A stretch of DNA of 64,000 nt from Gottfriedia sp049568075 (GCA_049568075.1 CP144911.1); one strand, 5' to 3'; positions 23,604 to 33,296 are shown, counted from the stretch's first letter. Notes: generated by a model from the letters alone, not told the origin. Numbers and translations: made by a program.

Positions 23604-25022
23604 ATGAGCCGATTTAGTGATGAAGCAAAACAATTACTTCAGTACATTGGTGGTAAAGAAAACATCGCTACAGTAACTCATTGTGCAACACGAATGCGTT
23701 TTGTGCTGAAAGACGTTAAAAAAGCTGATGAAAAAATGATTCAAGAAATTAAAATAGTTAAAGGTACTTTTACGCAAGCCGGGCAATTTCAAGTAATCAT
23801 CGGTAATGAAGTATCTATTTTTTATAATGAATTTGTAAAATTAGCTGGGGTAGAGGAAACTTCAAAAGATGAAGCTAAAATAGCTGCAAGGCAAAATATG
23901 ACATGGATTCAAAGAATACTTGCTCACTTAGCGGAAATCTTCTCACCATTAATTCCAGCTATTGTTGTAGGGGGTCTAATCTTAGGATTCCGTAACATAA
24001 TTGGGGATATTAAACTACTAGATCATGGTACTAAAACACTTGTCGAAACCTCTCAATTTTGGGCAGGTACACATTCTTTTTTATGGTTGATCGGTGAAGC
24101 CATTTTTCATTTCTTACCAGTTGGTATTACATGGTCAATTACAAAGAAAATGGGTACGACTCAAATTCTAGGGATTGTTTTAGGTATTACACTTGTTTCA
24201 CCACAACTACTAAATGCATACGCAGTAGCAGGTGGGGCTGTACCACCAGTTTGGGACTTTGGTTTTGCTAAAATCGATATGATTGGTTATCAAGCGCAAG
24301 TTATTCCAGCGATTTTAGCCGGTTTCACTTTAGCGATTTTAGAGACAAATCTTCGGAAAATCGTGCCAAGTGCAATTTCAATGATTGTGGTACCGTTCTT
24401 TGCACTAGTACCAACAGTGTTAATTGCACATGTAGTATTAGGTCCGATTGGTTGGAAAATCGGTTCAGTTATCTCACATTTAGTCTATTCAGGATTAACG
24501 TCTTCATTTGGATGGCTATTTGCCTTAGTATTTGGATTCTTCTATGCACCACTAGTTATAACTGGATTGCATCATATGACAAACGCAATCGATCTTCAAC
24601 TAATGAGTCAGCTTCACGGAACGAATCTGTGGCCGATGATCGCTTTATCAAATATCGCACAAGGCTCAGCTGTTCTAGCAATTATTTATTTGAATAGAAA
24701 GAATGAAGAAGAAAAGCAAGTATCAATTCCTGCTGCTATCTCTTGTTTCTTAGGGGTTACAGAGCCAGCAATGTTTGGTATTAACTTAAAGTATGCTTAT
24801 CCATTCTTAGCTGCCATGATTGGCTCTGGTATAGCTGCTATTGTTTCAGTTGGTTCAGGTGTAATGGCGAATTCAATTGGTGTTGGAGGTCTTCCTGCAA
24901 TTTTATCTATTCAGCCTAAGCATTTTGGTATGTTTTCAATCGCTATGCTAGTTGCACTCGTTGTACCATTCATTTTAACGATTATCTTTAATAAGAAAAA
25001 ACTGCTAGTGAAAAACTCATAA
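23604..25022 (+). CDS. treP: Trehalose-specific PTS enzyme IIBC
   Basis: A 472-residue permease that imports trehalose as trehalose-6-phosphate. The IIB domain (1-about 85) has the phosphorylation site Cys27 in VTHCATRMRF. The IIC domain (about 105-465) has some ten membrane segments, the GLHHMTNAIDLQL stretch near 330 and GVTEPAMFGINL near 385, which is diagnostic. No EIIA domain is fused, so phosphate must come from another protein such as the glucose-type EIIA at 36289. First gene of treP-treA-treR. Confidence 0.95.
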   Translation: MSRFSDEAKQLLQYIGGKENIATVTHCATRMRFVLKDVKKADEKMIQEIKIVKGTFTQAGQFQVIIGNEVSIFYNEFVKLAGVEETSKDEAKIAARQNMTWIQRILAHLAEIFSPLIPAIVVGGLILGFRNIIGDIKLLDHGTKTLVETSQFWAGTHSFLWLIGEAIFHFLPVGITWSITKKMGTTQILGIVLGITLVSPQLLNAYAVAGGAVPPVWDFGFAKIDMIGYQAQVIPAILAGFTLAILETNLRKIVPSAISMIVVPFFALVPTVLIAHVVLGPIGWKIGSVISHLVYSGLTSSFGWLFALVFGFFYAPLVITGLHHMTNAIDLQLMSQLHGTNLWPMIALSNIAQGSAVLAIIYLNRKNEEEKQVSIPAAISCFLGVTEPAMFGINLKYAYPFLAAMIGSGIAAIVSVGSGVMANSIGVGGLPAILSIQPKHFGMFSIAMLVALVVPFILTIIFNKKKLLVKNS

Positions 25023-25032
25023 TTATTTAAGG

Positions 25033-25055
25033 GGAAGGAAATTTATTTTCCTTCC
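25033..25055 (+). other. Intercistronic hairpin between treP and treA
   Basis: GGAAGGAAA pairs perfectly with TTTCCTTCC around a short loop, but is not followed by a T run. It may set the treP/treA message ratio by stabilising or processing the transcript; this is inference. Confidence 0.45.
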
Positions 25056-25091
25056 TTTCGAATTTATTTATAAATCAAGGAGATTATCACA

Positions 25092-26768
25092 ATGAAGGAT
25101 TTTAAGAACAGTGTCGTATACCAAATTTATCCTAAGTCTTTTTATGATTCGAATGGAGATGGCTTTGGAGACTTAAGAGGAGTTACAAAAAAGCTTGATT
25201 ATTTAAAAGAATTAGGTGTTGACTACATTTGGCTTACTCCATTTTATGTATCTCCTCAAAATGATAATGGTTATGATGTCGCGGACTACCGAAATATTGA
25301 TCCAGCATACGGAACAATGGAAGATTTTGATGAACTGGTGAAGGCTGCAAAACGTTGTGATATAGAAATAATGCTGGATATGGTATTTAATCATACTTCA
25401 TCAGAACATGAGTGGTTTAAGAAAGCCCTCGATGGAAATGAAAAATATAAAAATTATTATATTTTTAGAGAAGAAAAGGACGGAAAAGAGCCTACGAATT
25501 GGATCTCCAAATTTGGTGGTTCAACTTGGGAAAAAGTTGAGAATTCAAATGAGTATTATCTGCATCTTTTTGATAAAACCCAACCAGATTTAAACTGGGA
25601 AAATGTTGAGGTTCAAAACGAAATATTCGATATCGTTAATTTCTGGATTGATAAAGGAGTAAAAGGATTTCGTTTGGATGTAATTAATCTGATTTCTAAG
25701 CCAGAAGTTATGGTTGATGATGAAACAGGTGACGGCAGAAAATATTATACAGACGGACCTCGGATTCATGAGTATTTAAAGAAATTAAATAATGAGACCT
25801 TTGGTAAGAACGACGAAATCATTACTGTCGGTGAAATGTCTTCAACTTCAATCGACCATTGTATTCGATACTCAAACCCGTCTGAGAATGAGTTATCGAT
25901 GGTTTTTAGCTTTCATCATTTAAAAATTGACTATAAAGATGGGCAAAAATGGTCATTAATGGATTTTGATTTTATGTCACTTAAGTCAATTCTAGATTCG
26001 TGGCAAAAAGGTATGCAATCAGGAACTGGATGGAACGCCTTATTTTGGTGTAACCATGACCAACCGCGTATTGTTTCACGAATTGGAAACGATCAAAAAT
26101 ATCATAAAGAATCAGCCAAAATGCTTGCTACTTCAATGCATTTATTAAGGGGAACTCCATATATTTACCAAGGTGAAGAAATTGGAATGCCTAATCCTAA
26201 ATTTGACTCAATTGAAGACTATCGAGATGTAGAAAGTTTAAATTATTATAAAATATTAAAAGAAAATGGGGTTCCGGAAAGAGAAATATTAGCCATTTTA
26301 AAGAGCAAATCAAGGGATAATTCTCGTACGCCTATGCAATGGAATGATTCAATACATGCAGGATTTACAACTGGGACACCTTGGATTTCAACGGGAAAAG
26401 ATTACGAACAAATAAATGTTGAAAAGTCTCTAGTTGATGAAGATTCAGTGTTTCATCATTATAAAAAACTAATTAATTTAAGAAAAACATTCGACATTAT
26501 TTCGAAAGGTATGTATGATTCTTTATTACTAAATCATGAACAAATCTTTGCATACACTCGTAAGCTGGATAATCAAATGTTGTTAGCCGTTAATAATTTT
26601 TATGGTGAAGATACTCTTTTTAAATTACCAGAAGATATTGCTATTGAGGAATATAACAAGCAAATATTAATTTCAAATTATAATGATTCAAGTCAGAATT
26701 TAACCGAATTAACGTTGCGCCCATATGAGTCTATTTGTTACCTTCTTGAGAAAAATGTGAGAATATAA
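25092..26768 (+). CDS. treA: Alpha,alpha-phosphotrehalase
   Basis: A 558-residue GH13 enzyme that hydrolyses trehalose-6-phosphate to glucose and glucose-6-phosphate. The (beta/alpha)8 barrel motifs appear in order: DVADYRNIDPAYG and MVFNHTSSEH near 95-105, the nucleophile Asp in GFRLDVIN near 199, the acid Glu in VGEMSS near 253 and the third carboxylate in CNHDQPR near 323. RTPMQWND near 415 is typical of the subfamily. AAGGAG precedes ATG 25092. The context with treP and treR fixes the substrate more firmly than sequence alone, since oligo-1,6-glucosidases are close relatives. Confidence 0.95.
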   Translation: MKDFKNSVVYQIYPKSFYDSNGDGFGDLRGVTKKLDYLKELGVDYIWLTPFYVSPQNDNGYDVADYRNIDPAYGTMEDFDELVKAAKRCDIEIMLDMVFNHTSSEHEWFKKALDGNEKYKNYYIFREEKDGKEPTNWISKFGGSTWEKVENSNEYYLHLFDKTQPDLNWENVEVQNEIFDIVNFWIDKGVKGFRLDVINLISKPEVMVDDETGDGRKYYTDGPRIHEYLKKLNNETFGKNDEIITVGEMSSTSIDHCIRYSNPSENELSMVFSFHHLKIDYKDGQKWSLMDFDFMSLKSILDSWQKGMQSGTGWNALFWCNHDQPRIVSRIGNDQKYHKESAKMLATSMHLLRGTPYIYQGEEIGMPNPKFDSIEDYRDVESLNYYKILKENGVPEREILAILKSKSRDNSRTPMQWNDSIHAGFTTGTPWISTGKDYEQINVEKSLVDEDSVFHHYKKLINLRKTFDIISKGMYDSLLLNHEQIFAYTRKLDNQMLLAVNNFYGEDTLFKLPEDIAIEEYNKQILISNYNDSSQNLTELTLRPYESICYLLEKNVRI

Positions 26769-26791
26769 TAAAATTTTTCTAGGTGATGAAA

Positions 26792-27517
26792 ATGAACGCA
26801 AAGTATATTTCAATCTATCATAAGTTAATTGAACAGATTGAAAAAGGGGCTTTTACTGTTGGTAGTAAAATACCTTCTGAAAAGTCATTAATGGAGCAAT
26901 TTGATGTTTCTAGAGATACAATTAGAAAATCATTACAAATGCTTGAGCAAAACGGTTATATAAATAAAGTCAAAGGTAAAGGTTCGTTTATTTTAGACAC
27001 TGCAAAATTAAATTTCCCAGTAACAGGTTTAATTAGTTTTAAAGAATTATCAAACCAAATTGGTAGAGAAGCAGAAACGATTGTAGAAATTCTTGAAAAG
27101 AAGTGGCCTAGTAAATTTATAAAAGAACAACTAGAAATAGATGACCAAACAGCTATTTGGAAAGTAGTTAGGGCTCGAAAAATCAACGGGAAAAAAATAA
27201 TTTTAGACAAAGAGTATTACAATAGTTCATATGTCGAAAAACTTTCAAGATCAATCTGCGAAGGGTCAATTTTTGACTATATAGAAAATACTCTACACTT
27301 AAATATTGGCTTTGCGAAAAAAGAAATTGTAGTACAAGCTTGCACAGAAGATGACCAAAAATATTTAGATTTAGATGGCTATGATATGGTAGTAGTTGTA
27401 AATACTTTCGTCTATTTAGATGATGGTTCTCTATTACAATACGGTCAATCGAGACATCGCCCTGATAAGTTCAAATTTGTTGATTTTGCTAGGAGAATTC
27501 AACAGGTTAATGAATGA
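26792..27517 (+). CDS. treR: Trehalose operon repressor TreR (GntR/HutC family)
   Basis: A 241-residue regulator. The N-terminal winged helix (about 8-70: IPSEKSLMEQFDVSRDTIRK, GYINKVKGKGSFI) is followed by a UTRA effector domain (about 85-235) that in homologues binds trehalose-6-phosphate. ATG 26792 is preceded by AGGTGATG; in-frame GTG and ATG codons within that site were rejected. It closes the operon and should act on the double operator at 23513-23551. Confidence 0.92.
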   Translation: MNAKYISIYHKLIEQIEKGAFTVGSKIPSEKSLMEQFDVSRDTIRKSLQMLEQNGYINKVKGKGSFILDTAKLNFPVTGLISFKELSNQIGREAETIVEILEKKWPSKFIKEQLEIDDQTAIWKVVRARKINGKKIILDKEYYNSSYVEKLSRSICEGSIFDYIENTLHLNIGFAKKEIVVQACTEDDQKYLDLDGYDMVVVVNTFVYLDDGSLLQYGQSRHRPDKFKFVDFARRIQQVNE

Positions 27518-27519
27518 AA

Positions 27520-27553
27520 TAAAAACCTTATTCAATTGGATAAGGTTTTTTTA
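27520..27553 (+). terminator. Terminator of the trehalose operon
   Basis: AAAACCTTATTCAA pairs with TTGGATAAGGTTTT (one mismatch), followed by TTTAAT. Confidence 0.85.
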
Positions 27554-27599
27554 ATATTTCTAGGCTAAAAATTGCTATTAATTCAAGTGTATACTATGC

Positions 27600-27788
27600 T
27601 TAATCAGGTCTATAAAGGAAATAAACGAATAACTCATTAGTACAATAAAAATTCGAGTGAACTAGGTTTACACCGATGCCTTTTATAATGTTTTTTAGAT
27701 AAAATTCGCGATCTTCATCTGGAAATAATGTCTCCAAACAAACTATAACAAATAGATTTAGTAGGTATTCCCAGGAAAATAAAGGAGA
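27600..27788 (-). pseudogene. Possible gene remnant of unknown family
   Basis: On the minus strand 62 codons stay open with a coding-like composition (for example LFPDEDREFYLKNIIKGIGV and NELFVYFLYRPD before the stop), but no ATG or ribosome binding site begins it and an in-frame stop precedes it. It lies in the 346-bp gap between the trehalose terminator and ywbD. It could be the tail of a decayed gene or chance. I do not recognise the family. Nothing else is seen in this gap. Confidence 0.25.
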
Positions 27789-27863
27789 TTACTTAAAACA
27801 ACAATTTATCTAAAAGGGTCACAATATAAAAAATATGGAAATAATGAGTAAAAAAGAGAATGA

Positions 27864-29072
27864 ATGGATGGGCTTATGGATAAAGAAATGAATCTAAAAA
27901 TTAAACAAAAGTTTGTAAAAGATTATAAAAACGGGTATCCACTAATTTCAAAAGAATCGATCGTGAATAGTAAAGATTTCATTAATGAAGGAACAATAAT
28001 TAATCTAATAGATGAACGCAATGGTTTTATTGGAAAGGGTTACTATGGAAAGCAAAATAAAGGTTTAGGTTGGATTCTTAGCCTGAAGGAGCATGAAAAG
28101 ATTGGACCTAAGTTCTTTGAAGATAAAATTAAACAAGCAATTGAAGACCGCCAACATTTTTACAATAGCTCTGATACGACAGCATTTAGAGTATTTAATG
28201 GAGAAGGCGATGGGATTGGTGGGTTAACAATTGATTTTTTTGATGGATTTTATTTGATTAGTTGGTATAGCGAAGGAATCTATCAATTCAAAGATTGGGT
28301 TATTCAAGCAATAAAGAATATTGTCGAATTCAAAGGGATTTATCAGAAAAAGCGCTTTGATACAAAAGGGCAGTATATTGAAGAAGATGATTTTGTGATG
28401 GGGGAAAGAGGTCAATTTCCTATTATCGTAAAGGAAAATGGAGTTAATTTCGCTATTTATTTAAATGATGGCGCAATGGTAGGGGTATTTTTGGATCAAC
28501 GTGAAGTTAGAAAACTAATTAGAGATAAATATGCTTACGATAAAACAGTTTTAAATACTTTCTCTTATACAGGGGCATTCTCAGTCTTTGCAGCTGTTGG
28601 AGGGGCAAGTAAGACTACTAGCGTTGACTTAGCAAATCGGAGCCTAGATAAAACAAAAGAACAATTTAAAATTAATGGGATTGACCCTGCTACACAGAGC
28701 ATAGTCGTTGAGGATGTATTTCATTACTTTAAATATGCAGTTAAAAAGAACCTTTCATTTGATATGGTTATTTTAGATCCACCTAGCTTTGCAAGATCTA
28801 AAAAACATACTTTTAGTGCCGAAAAGGACTATAAGAACCTGTTGAAAGAAGCGATTACGATTACAGAAAATGATGGTGTAATTGTTGCTTCAACGAACTG
28901 TAGTACTTTTGGAATGAATAAATTTAAAGGGTTTATTGACACAGCATTTAAAGAATTAGGCGGGCAATATAAATTAATGGAAGAATTCAGCCTACCTAAT
29001 GATTTTAAAACAACTAAACAGTTTAAAGAGGGTAACTATTTAAAGGTCGTATTCATTCGTAAAATTAAGTAA
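27864..29072 (+). CDS. RlmI-like class I SAM-dependent rRNA methyltransferase (YwbD family)
   Basis: A 402-residue protein: a PUA-like RNA-binding domain (about 12-80), a linking domain, and a Rossmann methyltransferase. Evidence is GVFLDQREVRK near 209, the SAM motif LNTFSYTGAFSVFA near 229 and the catalytic-loop DPPSFARSKK near 310. E. coli RlmI makes m5C1962 in 23S rRNA; the Bacillus homologue is assumed similar. The start is uncertain: ATGs at 27864, 27876 and 27888 are in frame and none has a strong binding site. I keep the longest. Confidence 0.85.
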   Translation: MDGLMDKEMNLKIKQKFVKDYKNGYPLISKESIVNSKDFINEGTIINLIDERNGFIGKGYYGKQNKGLGWILSLKEHEKIGPKFFEDKIKQAIEDRQHFYNSSDTTAFRVFNGEGDGIGGLTIDFFDGFYLISWYSEGIYQFKDWVIQAIKNIVEFKGIYQKKRFDTKGQYIEEDDFVMGERGQFPIIVKENGVNFAIYLNDGAMVGVFLDQREVRKLIRDKYAYDKTVLNTFSYTGAFSVFAAVGGASKTTSVDLANRSLDKTKEQFKINGIDPATQSIVVEDVFHYFKYAVKKNLSFDMVILDPPSFARSKKHTFSAEKDYKNLLKEAITITENDGVIVASTNCSTFGMNKFKGFIDTAFKELGGQYKLMEEFSLPNDFKTTKQFKEGNYLKVVFIRKIK

Positions 29073-29076
29073 AAAA

Positions 29077-29108
29077 ATGGACTGACAGATAGATGTCAGT
29101 CCTACTTT
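29077..29108. terminator. Bidirectional terminator between ywbD-like gene and pepT
   Basis: GGACTGACA pairs with TGTCAGTCC around GATAGA, flanked by seven A on one side and six T on the other. Confidence 0.85.
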
Positions 29109-29109
29109 T

Positions 29110-30351
29110 TTACTTTGAAGTTGCTTTTTGTTCATATAATTTAATCACTTCAATCATAACATTCGTTGCTTTAACCATATTGTCGATTGAAATGTATTCA
29201 AATTTGCCGTGGTAGTTTTCTCCACCTGTAAAAATATTTGGAGTAGGTAGTCCCATATATGAAAGCTGAGAGCCATCTGTACCCCCACGAATTGGTTCTA
29301 CAATTGGTGTAATTTCTAGGTTTGTCATTGCCTCGTGAGCAATATCAACAACCTCTTTAACAGGTAAGATTTTCTCACCCATATTATAGTATTGGTCTTT
29401 TAACTCTAAAATAATGCTGTTTTCACCATGTGTTTCTTTTAATTGATTTACAATATTCGACAATGTCTCTTTTCGATTAGCAAATTTTGTTTTATCATGA
29501 TCTCTAATAATGTAGTGCATTTTTGTTAACTCTACATCACCTTCAATTGATACTAGATGATAAAAGCCTTCGTAACCTTCAGTTGATTCTGGCGCTTCCT
29601 CTACAGGCAATAAATTATTTATTTCCATGGCAATTTTCATAGAATTTATCATTTTACCTTTAGCAGTACCTGGGTGCACATTTTTACCTTTCACTGTAAT
29701 CATTGCACCTGCAGCATTAAAGCTCTCGTATTGAAGCTCTCCTAGTGGACCACCGTCCATTGTGTAAGCATATTTAGCAGCAAATGCTTTTACATCAAAT
29801 TTATGTGGGCCTCTACCGATCTCTTCATCTGGTGTAAATGCGACTCTTATTTTGCCGTGTTTGATTTCAGGATGTTGAACTAAATACTCCATCGCAGTCA
29901 TAATTTCAGCGATTCCAGCCTTATTATCTGCACCAAGTAATGTTGTCCCATCAGTAGTCATTAATGTATGACCTACATATTTAGTTAACTCTGGCGAATG
30001 ACTTGGAGATAATACAACATTTAAACTTTCATTTAAAACGATGTCATTTCCATCATAGTTTTCAACTAGCTGAGGGTTAACATTTTTTCCCGTAAAGTCT
30101 GTCGCCGTGTCTAAATGTGCTAAAAATCCAATTGTCGGAATAGCTTTGTCGGAATTTGCCGGAAGTGTAGCCATTACATAACCATTGTCATCCATTGTTA
30201 CGTCAACTAATCCAATTTTGTTTAACTCTTCAACTAGCATGCGGCCCAAAGTTAATTGGCCAGGTGTAGAAGGGCATGTTTCACTACTTGCATTTGATTG
30301 TGTATCAACTTTTGCATAACTAATTAAACGATTTATTAACTCATTTTTCAT
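29110..30351 (-). CDS. pepT: Peptidase T (tripeptide aminopeptidase)
   Basis: A 413-residue M20 metallopeptidase that removes N-terminal residues from tripeptides in the cytosol. The zinc site is complete: His in GFLAHLDTATDF (near 78), Asp in LLGADNKAGIAE (near 140), the Glu pair in FTPDEEIGRG (near 175), Asp in YTMDGGPLGEL (near 197) and the C-terminal His in GGENYHGKFEY (near 380). The dimerisation lid spans about 208-315. A good GGAG site lies before ATG 30351. Length matches the family. Confidence 0.96.
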   Translation of the reverse strand: MKNELINRLISYAKVDTQSNASSETCPSTPGQLTLGRMLVEELNKIGLVDVTMDDNGYVMATLPANSDKAIPTIGFLAHLDTATDFTGKNVNPQLVENYDGNDIVLNESLNVVLSPSHSPELTKYVGHTLMTTDGTTLLGADNKAGIAEIMTAMEYLVQHPEIKHGKIRVAFTPDEEIGRGPHKFDVKAFAAKYAYTMDGGPLGELQYESFNAAGAMITVKGKNVHPGTAKGKMINSMKIAMEINNLLPVEEAPESTEGYEGFYHLVSIEGDVELTKMHYIIRDHDKTKFANRKETLSNIVNQLKETHGENSIILELKDQYYNMGEKILPVKEVVDIAHEAMTNLEITPIVEPIRGGTDGSQLSYMGLPTPNIFTGGENYHGKFEYISIDNMVKATNVMIEVIKLYEQKATSK

Positions 30352-30452
30352 ATGAAAATCTCCTTTTTTTACATTTCATAATCTGTATGTAATGCGCTTT
30401 CATTTTTGTTTTTAGTGAAAAGAGGCTATATTTATATTGTAGTTCTTTCTTT

Positions 30453-30583
30453 GCACATTAGGAAAGTATAAATTTGTAGCGACGAAGGGGACTCGACGTA
30501 GTTGCAAATTTTAGGAATTATGTATAAGTGCAACTACACCTCTGTCTTCACTTTAAAGCTCGCCAATCGGTGAGTTTTCTTTA
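30453..30583. repeat. 131-bp dispersed repeat, copy 1
   Basis: Begins GCACATTAGGAAAGTATAAA and ends with GCTCGCCAATCGGTGAGTTT followed by TCTTTA. It contains AAATTTTAGG, GTATAAGTGCAACTAC and CTCTGTCTTC, which recur in the same order and at the same length at 57373-57503. CAATCGGTGAG and the GTAGTTGCA/TGCAACTAC pair give it internal dyad symmetry. No coding potential. Confidence 0.75.
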
Positions 30584-30598
30584 TTTGAAAGTATAATA

Positions 30599-31234
30599 TT
30601 ACGCAACTCTATTTCTATTTAAAATGCTTTTAGCGATTAAAAACTGTGCTGAGTAGTAGGTGATCATGATTAATTCGTGACCAAATTTAACGCTTTCTAC
30701 AAATAGGTCCCACGATAAGATCGAATCTGAAATGATAAATAATAGGCTCCCCAAAATAGCCCATTTGTTTCCAGCCATTATGGAAGTAAATACCATTATT
30801 GAAATGGCTACTGAATAGGCTATTACCGGAATAACTAAATTTTCCTGACCACTTTCGTTTAAAGAGCTTACTAAATTAGAACATAGAAAAAACGCATAAA
30901 TTGCAATTGGAATAATTGATAGTACACGATAAATTGAAAATTTCCATCCTGATATAAAACCGGCAGCGTAAAACAAATGCCCAATTAGAAAAGCACTTAA
31001 ACCGACAACAAACCATATTAACGTTCCGTCACCAATCATACAAGAAATTAGACCTAAAAGTATAAGAGCGCGATATTTAGTTGATTGATAAGGAATTTGT
31101 AAAAAGGCATAACTAATAATCAACACCATTGGAATAAGCTTAAATAGTATTTTTATGCTTACAGGCTCTGAAGGAATAAAAAACATATAGAGAATACCAA
31201 AAAACAAAATAAGTATAGGTAGATACCTCTTCAA
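30599..31234 (-). CDS. YhhN family membrane protein (lysoplasmalogenase-like)
   Basis: A 211-residue protein with about eight transmembrane helices. The YhhN/TMEM86 pattern is visible: KLIPMVLIISYAF near 32, the conserved Asp in CMIGDGTLIWF near 67, GHLFYAAGF near 85, and ISDSILSWDLF near 168. Animal TMEM86B cleaves lysoplasmalogens; bacterial members are only inferred to act on ether lipids, and plasmalogens are not expected in an aerobic Bacillus. It is monocistronic. Confidence 0.8.
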   Translation of the reverse strand: MKRYLPILILFFGILYMFFIPSEPVSIKILFKLIPMVLIISYAFLQIPYQSTKYRALILLGLISCMIGDGTLIWFVVGLSAFLIGHLFYAAGFISGWKFSIYRVLSIIPIAIYAFFLCSNLVSSLNESGQENLVIPVIAYSVAISIMVFTSIMAGNKWAILGSLLFIISDSILSWDLFVESVKFGHELIMITYYSAQFLIAKSILNRNRVA

Positions 31235-31337
31235 AATTAAATTACCCCTTTCTAACTATTTCCTTTTTACTAAATATTATCAGTGAAAAGTGAAAAGAAT
31301 GCTATTAGAAAAACGAAAGAACAATCTATTAAACTAT

Positions 31338-31366
31338 AAAAAAAGCAAACCGGGAAGGTTTGCTTT
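31338..31366 (-). terminator. Terminator of the L,D-transpeptidase gene
   Basis: AAAAGCAAACC-GGGA-AGGTTTGCTTTT with flanking A and T runs; the last arm reaches the stop codon of the minus-strand gene. Confidence 0.8.
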
Positions 31367-32950
31367 TTAAGCGATCGCTATTCCATATGAGTGAGCAATC
31401 TGCCCATTTGTACTAGAAGATTTTGCAATAATAACTGTCGTTCCAACATTTATTTGATCGAATAACCATTCAATCTCACTGTTATGCATTCGAATACAGC
31501 CGTGACTAACTGATTTACCAATTGAGCTCTCATTAGCATTTCCGTGTATTCCATATGAGTTTCCTGGGGAACTACCCATACTTAAGCCCATCCATCTTTT
31601 ACCTAGTGGATTATTTGGAGCTCCACCAGGAATATTTTCCTTATACCAAGGTCTATTTTTAATCTTGTTTAAGATTTTAAACTTTCCAGTAGGTGTAGGC
31701 GAGGAGGCTTTTCCTGTTGCTACACTAAATGTTTTTACTAGTTTTCCCTTGTTATAATATGAAAGTTTATTTGTTTTTGTATTAACAATAATTAGCTGCC
31801 CATTCGAAAGAGGTTGGGAGCTCTTTGCCTCAGTAAATGAAGGCTTACTTTGATTTCCAGCAGCATCAATTGATTGTACCTTTATAGGAGTAAATACTTT
31901 TAATTTACTGACCTTAAAAGTATAACTACCATTCTTTGTTGCAGCCGTTTTAGCTGTATATTTACCGCTTAGATATAGTTTAACGGAAGCATTAGGTTCT
32001 GTTTTTCCACTAATGACAGTGGCATTTTCTTTAACCGTTTGGATTGTAGGTGCTGATGGTGCAGTACGATCTAACACACGAATTGAAACAGGTTTACTTT
32101 GGTTTTTACTCTTATCAACTGCAACGACTTGAAGAACTGTGTTTGCCTTTTGCTTCGCCATTTTAATAGTAAACTTACCTGCTGAGTTAACTTTACCTTT
32201 TGCTAATACTTTCTTGTTTAAGTAAATGAGAACATCAGCATTCGGTTCCGATTTACCTGATATGCTTTGTGATTGATCTGATATTGAAGGTATGGAAGTG
32301 ATAGAAGGTGCGATTACATCTGAAACATATGATGTAGCAGTTTTACTTTTTAATCCAATTGAAACACCAACTGCATTTATTTTAGTAAATTCTTTTAGAG
32401 GTTTAGTATTGAATTGAAAATTACCTTTTGTATCCGTTTGTACAGTGCTTACAAGTTTATTATTGTTGAATATTTGGACGCTACTGTTTGCTAAAAAGGC
32501 TCCTGTAATGGATGTAGATTTATTTGTAATTGGGTTAATTTTTGGAGTTGGTAAATCTTTAATCATAAATTTAATCGTCTGGTCTGAAACGGCTAGAGTT
32601 TGATCATCTAGAGTAACTGAACTTAGTTGATAAGTACCTTTTATAAAAGAAGCTGTAACACCGATTTTTCCAGCATAGTAAAGATCTGAAGACGATAGGT
32701 TTTTTAGTAAAACTTCCGTCAAATTAGTCCCGTTTTTAAATGTGAGAGTTACATTGTTGAAATGTTCTTTAGTTGTTAATCCGACTTCAATAGATTGTCC
32801 AAATGTGGCTTCAGTAGTGTTTAAATTTAGATTATCTATATAATTTGATAATTCATCATCACTAAAACTTTGTGAAAAAGAAGTCGCGTTGGCTGTGGGT
32901 AATAGTACTAAAAATACCCCTAAAATTACAGATACAATCTTATTAATCAT
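31367..32950 (-). CDS. Secreted L,D-transpeptidase with Ig-like repeats
   Basis: A 527-residue exported protein. A signal peptide covers residues 1-22. Then come an unmatched N-terminal domain (to about 140) and three Ig-like repeats (about 145-215, 218-297, 300-380), each carrying KPNPNA-like turns such as SGKSEPNADVLIYLNKK and SGKTEPNASVKLYLSGK. The catalytic YkuD domain is at the C-terminus (about 385-510) with HGNANESSIGKSVSHGCIRM, which supplies the His and the nucleophile Cys. Such enzymes make 3-3 peptidoglycan cross-links or attach proteins to the wall. The repeats probably place the enzyme within the wall. Confidence 0.9.
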   Translation of the reverse strand: MINKIVSVILGVFLVLLPTANATSFSQSFSDDELSNYIDNLNLNTTEATFGQSIEVGLTTKEHFNNVTLTFKNGTNLTEVLLKNLSSSDLYYAGKIGVTASFIKGTYQLSSVTLDDQTLAVSDQTIKFMIKDLPTPKINPITNKSTSITGAFLANSSVQIFNNNKLVSTVQTDTKGNFQFNTKPLKEFTKINAVGVSIGLKSKTATSYVSDVIAPSITSIPSISDQSQSISGKSEPNADVLIYLNKKVLAKGKVNSAGKFTIKMAKQKANTVLQVVAVDKSKNQSKPVSIRVLDRTAPSAPTIQTVKENATVISGKTEPNASVKLYLSGKYTAKTAATKNGSYTFKVSKLKVFTPIKVQSIDAAGNQSKPSFTEAKSSQPLSNGQLIIVNTKTNKLSYYNKGKLVKTFSVATGKASSPTPTGKFKILNKIKNRPWYKENIPGGAPNNPLGKRWMGLSMGSSPGNSYGIHGNANESSIGKSVSHGCIRMHNSEIEWLFDQINVGTTVIIAKSSSTNGQIAHSYGIAIA

Positions 32951-33296
32951 TGTCTCTCTCCTTATATATGGAATTAATTACTAAATTTGCCATATGGAGA
33001 GTGAATTCCTTTGTTTTCTTAGTAAAATATAACGTCAATTTTCAGCAAAAAAAGAACATTTGTTGAAAAAACAGGAAGAACAGAGAATATAGTAAAATTA
33101 GGTAGAATAAAAGAGAAAATAGAAAATTTTGTAGAATTAATGTAATTTTAAAATGTTATATTCATATAGCTTGTTCTCACTCTCTAATCCTGTAATTTAG
33201 GTTTTCCTTGATTATATTCCGTTCACTTCCCTTTCCCCTGCTCTTAATGTTAAAGTTAGTTAATAAGAAAATTGTATATAAACTAAGGAGTATGAT
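32951..33296. other. Divergent intergenic region without recognised elements
   Basis: This AT-rich 346-bp gap separates two divergent genes and must hold both promoters. Ribosome binding sites are clear (GGAGAGAGACA for the transpeptidase, AAGGAG for topB), but no convincing promoter pair, riboswitch or repeat was found. Confidence 0.5.
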
